Shown here: one piece after another, positions 6,232-6,781 of the stretch
Layout: every line of letters starts with the position of its first letter
How positions within the stretch are numbered: the stretch's first letter is position 1
NCBI GenBank assembly: GCA_015661715.1
Contig: DQVN01000122.1
Coordinates: forward strand, 1-6,781
Origin: Sulfurivirga caldicuralii
GTDB lineage: Bacteria > Pseudomonadota > Gammaproteobacteria > Thiomicrospirales > Thiomicrospiraceae
Reading direction: 5' to 3'
Length of the DNA stretch: 6,781 nucleotides
Notes under the pieces: generated by a model
What the model was told of the DNA's origin: nothing
Seen by the model: only the letters and a program-made list of their open reading frames with translations
Databases searched by the model: none
Program-made: the position numbers and the translations under genes

Positions 6232-6268
6232 ATGAAGAACCAGTTTATGCACAATTTATCTATTATGC

Positions 6269-6296
6269 TTGACATGGGATAAAGAAACACTAAAAT
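6269..6296 (+). promoter_or_regulatory. Sigma-70 promoter of the tRNA-tuf operon
   Basis: A perfect -35 TTGACA (6269-6274) and the -10 TAAAAT (6291-6296, 5 of 6) are separated by 16 nt. Transcription would start at about 6302-6304, only 7-9 nt before tRNA-Tyr. The strong match fits a stable-RNA and EF-Tu operon. A CATAAT on the minus strand (6262-6267) might be the -10 of divergent bioA, but no matching -35 was found for it. Confidence 0.85.
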
Positions 6297-6310
6297 ACGC
6301 TGAAAATCTC

Positions 6311-6395
6311 GGAGGGTTTCCCGAGCGGTCAAAGGGGGCAGACTGTAAATCTGCTGGCTATGCCTTCGGTGGTTCGAATCCACCACCCTCCACCA
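6311..6395 (+). tRNA. tRNA-Tyr (anticodon GTA)
   Basis: The acceptor arm GGAGGGT pairs with ACCCTCC (6385-6391), followed by discriminator A and an encoded CCA. The anticodon stem GCAGA/TCTGC holds the loop CTGTAAA with anticodon GTA at 6345-6347. A long variable arm, as in class II tRNAs, precedes the T arm GGTGG-TTCGAAT-CCACC. Its place before tRNA-Gly and tRNA-Thr equals E. coli tyrU. Confidence 0.97.
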
Positions 6396-6402
6396 AAATT
6401 CC

Positions 6403-6477
6403 GCGGGCGTCGTATAATGGCTATTACCCCGGCCTTCCAAGCCGGAGATGTGGGTTCGATTCCCATCGCCCGCTCCA
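6403..6477 (+). tRNA. tRNA-Gly (anticodon TCC)
   Basis: The acceptor GCGGGCG (6403-6409) pairs with CGCCCGC (6467-6473), followed by T and an encoded CCA. The anticodon stem CCGGC/GCCGG encloses CTTCCAA with anticodon TCC at 6436-6438. The T loop is TTCGATT. It lies 7 nt after tRNA-Tyr and matches E. coli glyT in position. Confidence 0.97.
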
Positions 6478-6493
6478 TTTTTAGAGAGTTCTT

Positions 6494-6569
6494 GCTCCCG
6501 TAGCTCAGTTGGTAGAGCGCATCCATGGTAAGGATGAGGTCACCAGTTCGATCCTGGTCGGGAGCTCCA
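6494..6569 (+). tRNA. tRNA-Thr (anticodon GGT)
   Basis: The acceptor GCTCCCG pairs with CGGGAGC (6559-6565), followed by T and an encoded CCA. The anticodon stem CATCC/GGATG holds loop ATGGTAA with anticodon GGT at 6527-6529. The D arm (AGCTCAGTTGGTAGAGC) and the T loop TTCGATC are canonical. It matches E. coli thrT, the last tRNA before tufB. Confidence 0.97.
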
Positions 6570-6580
6570 TCTTGATGATA

Positions 6581-6600
6581 AGCCGACCTATGTGTCGGTT
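6581..6600 (+). other. Small hairpin between tRNA-Thr and tuf
   Basis: AGCCGAC (6581-6587) pairs with GTCGGTT (6594-6600), including one G-U pair, around a 6-nt loop, and is followed by ATTTAAGTTT. It could be a weak attenuator or a processing signal separating the tRNA part from the tuf mRNA. It lacks a solid T-run, so full termination is unlikely. Confidence 0.45.
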
Positions 6601-6629
6601 ATTTAAGTTTATAAACGGGGTTTTCTGAC

Positions 6630-6781
6630 ATGGCAAAGGAAAAGTTTGAACGTACGAAACCGCACGTAAACGTGGGGACGATTGGCCACGTAGACCACGG
6701 TAAGACCACCTTGACAGCGGCGCTGACCATTGTTCAGGGTAAGAAATTTGGTGGAGAAGCCAAGGCGTATGATCAGATTGA
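6630..6781 (+). CDS. tuf: Elongation factor Tu, N-terminal part (3' end outside window)
   Basis: The first 50 residues of EF-Tu are present; the gene continues past the right edge. EF-Tu is the GTPase that delivers aminoacyl-tRNA to the ribosome. The start [19 protein letters not shown] is diagnostic, and the G1 P-loop GHVDHGKT is at residues 19-26. The segment around [12 protein letters not shown] matches the beginning of the switch I region. Its position after the tRNA-Tyr-Gly-Thr cluster corresponds to tufB of E. coli. Only a weak GGGG (6617-6620) stands in for a Shine-Dalgarno. Confidence 0.98.
   Translation, partial: MAKEKFERTKPHVNVGTIGHVDHGKTTLTAALTIVQGKKFGGEAKAYDQI

Noticed and set aside
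1..6781. CRISPR array, toxin-antitoxin, phage or defence system
   Set aside because: No spaced repeats, no paired small genes and no such protein signatures were seen on either strand.

Overview
The window looks like the core chromosome of a gammaproteobacterium. Two pieces of gene order support this: an MFS transporter directly before ssb (the uvrA-MFS-ssb layout is common in that class), and tRNA-Tyr, tRNA-Gly, tRNA-Thr followed by tuf, which matches the E. coli tyrU-glyT-thrT-tufB operon without thrU. The proteins (SSB, ErpA, BioA, EF-Tu) also match their E. coli counterparts residue for residue at key sites. The genus cannot be named from the sequence alone. The short citrate synthase differs from the longer E. 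coli GltA and hints at a lineage outside the enterics.

Layout. Positions 1-486 hold the 3' end of a YajR-like MFS transporter with its soluble C-terminal domain. An 18-nt gap leads to a complete ssb (505-1062), which ends at a strong hairpin terminator (about 1086-1113). That terminator is probably shared with a convergent two-helix membrane protein of the DUF2892 type (1150-1356, minus). Divergent from the latter is a short ModE-like winged-helix regulator (about 1486-1899) that overlaps argC (1889-2932) by 11 nt. Next come erpA (2973-3317) with its own likely extended -10 promoter, and a citrate synthase gene (3326-4480) starting 8 nt after the erpA stop. All four genes run on the plus strand.

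Between the citrate synthase and the convergent bioA gene (4927-6231, minus) lies a degraded insertion sequence. An IS3-type OrfA N-terminus is joined directly to what looks like the last part of a transposase OrfB, and it runs up to and over the bioA stop codon. Two overlapping inverted repeats sit at its left side. A consensus-like promoter (6269-6296) divergent from bioA drives three tRNA genes, all with encoded CCA, and then tuf (EF-Tu), which runs off the right edge.

The genes serve housekeeping tasks: DNA replication and repair (SSB), arginine synthesis (ArgC), Fe-S cluster delivery (ErpA), the TCA cycle (citrate synthase), biotin synthesis (BioA) and translation (tRNAs, EF-Tu). No new defence, CRISPR or biosynthetic system is visible. 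The points worth a second look are the internally deleted IS remnant, the erpA-citrate synthase pairing, and the small ModE-like regulator fused by overlap to argC.
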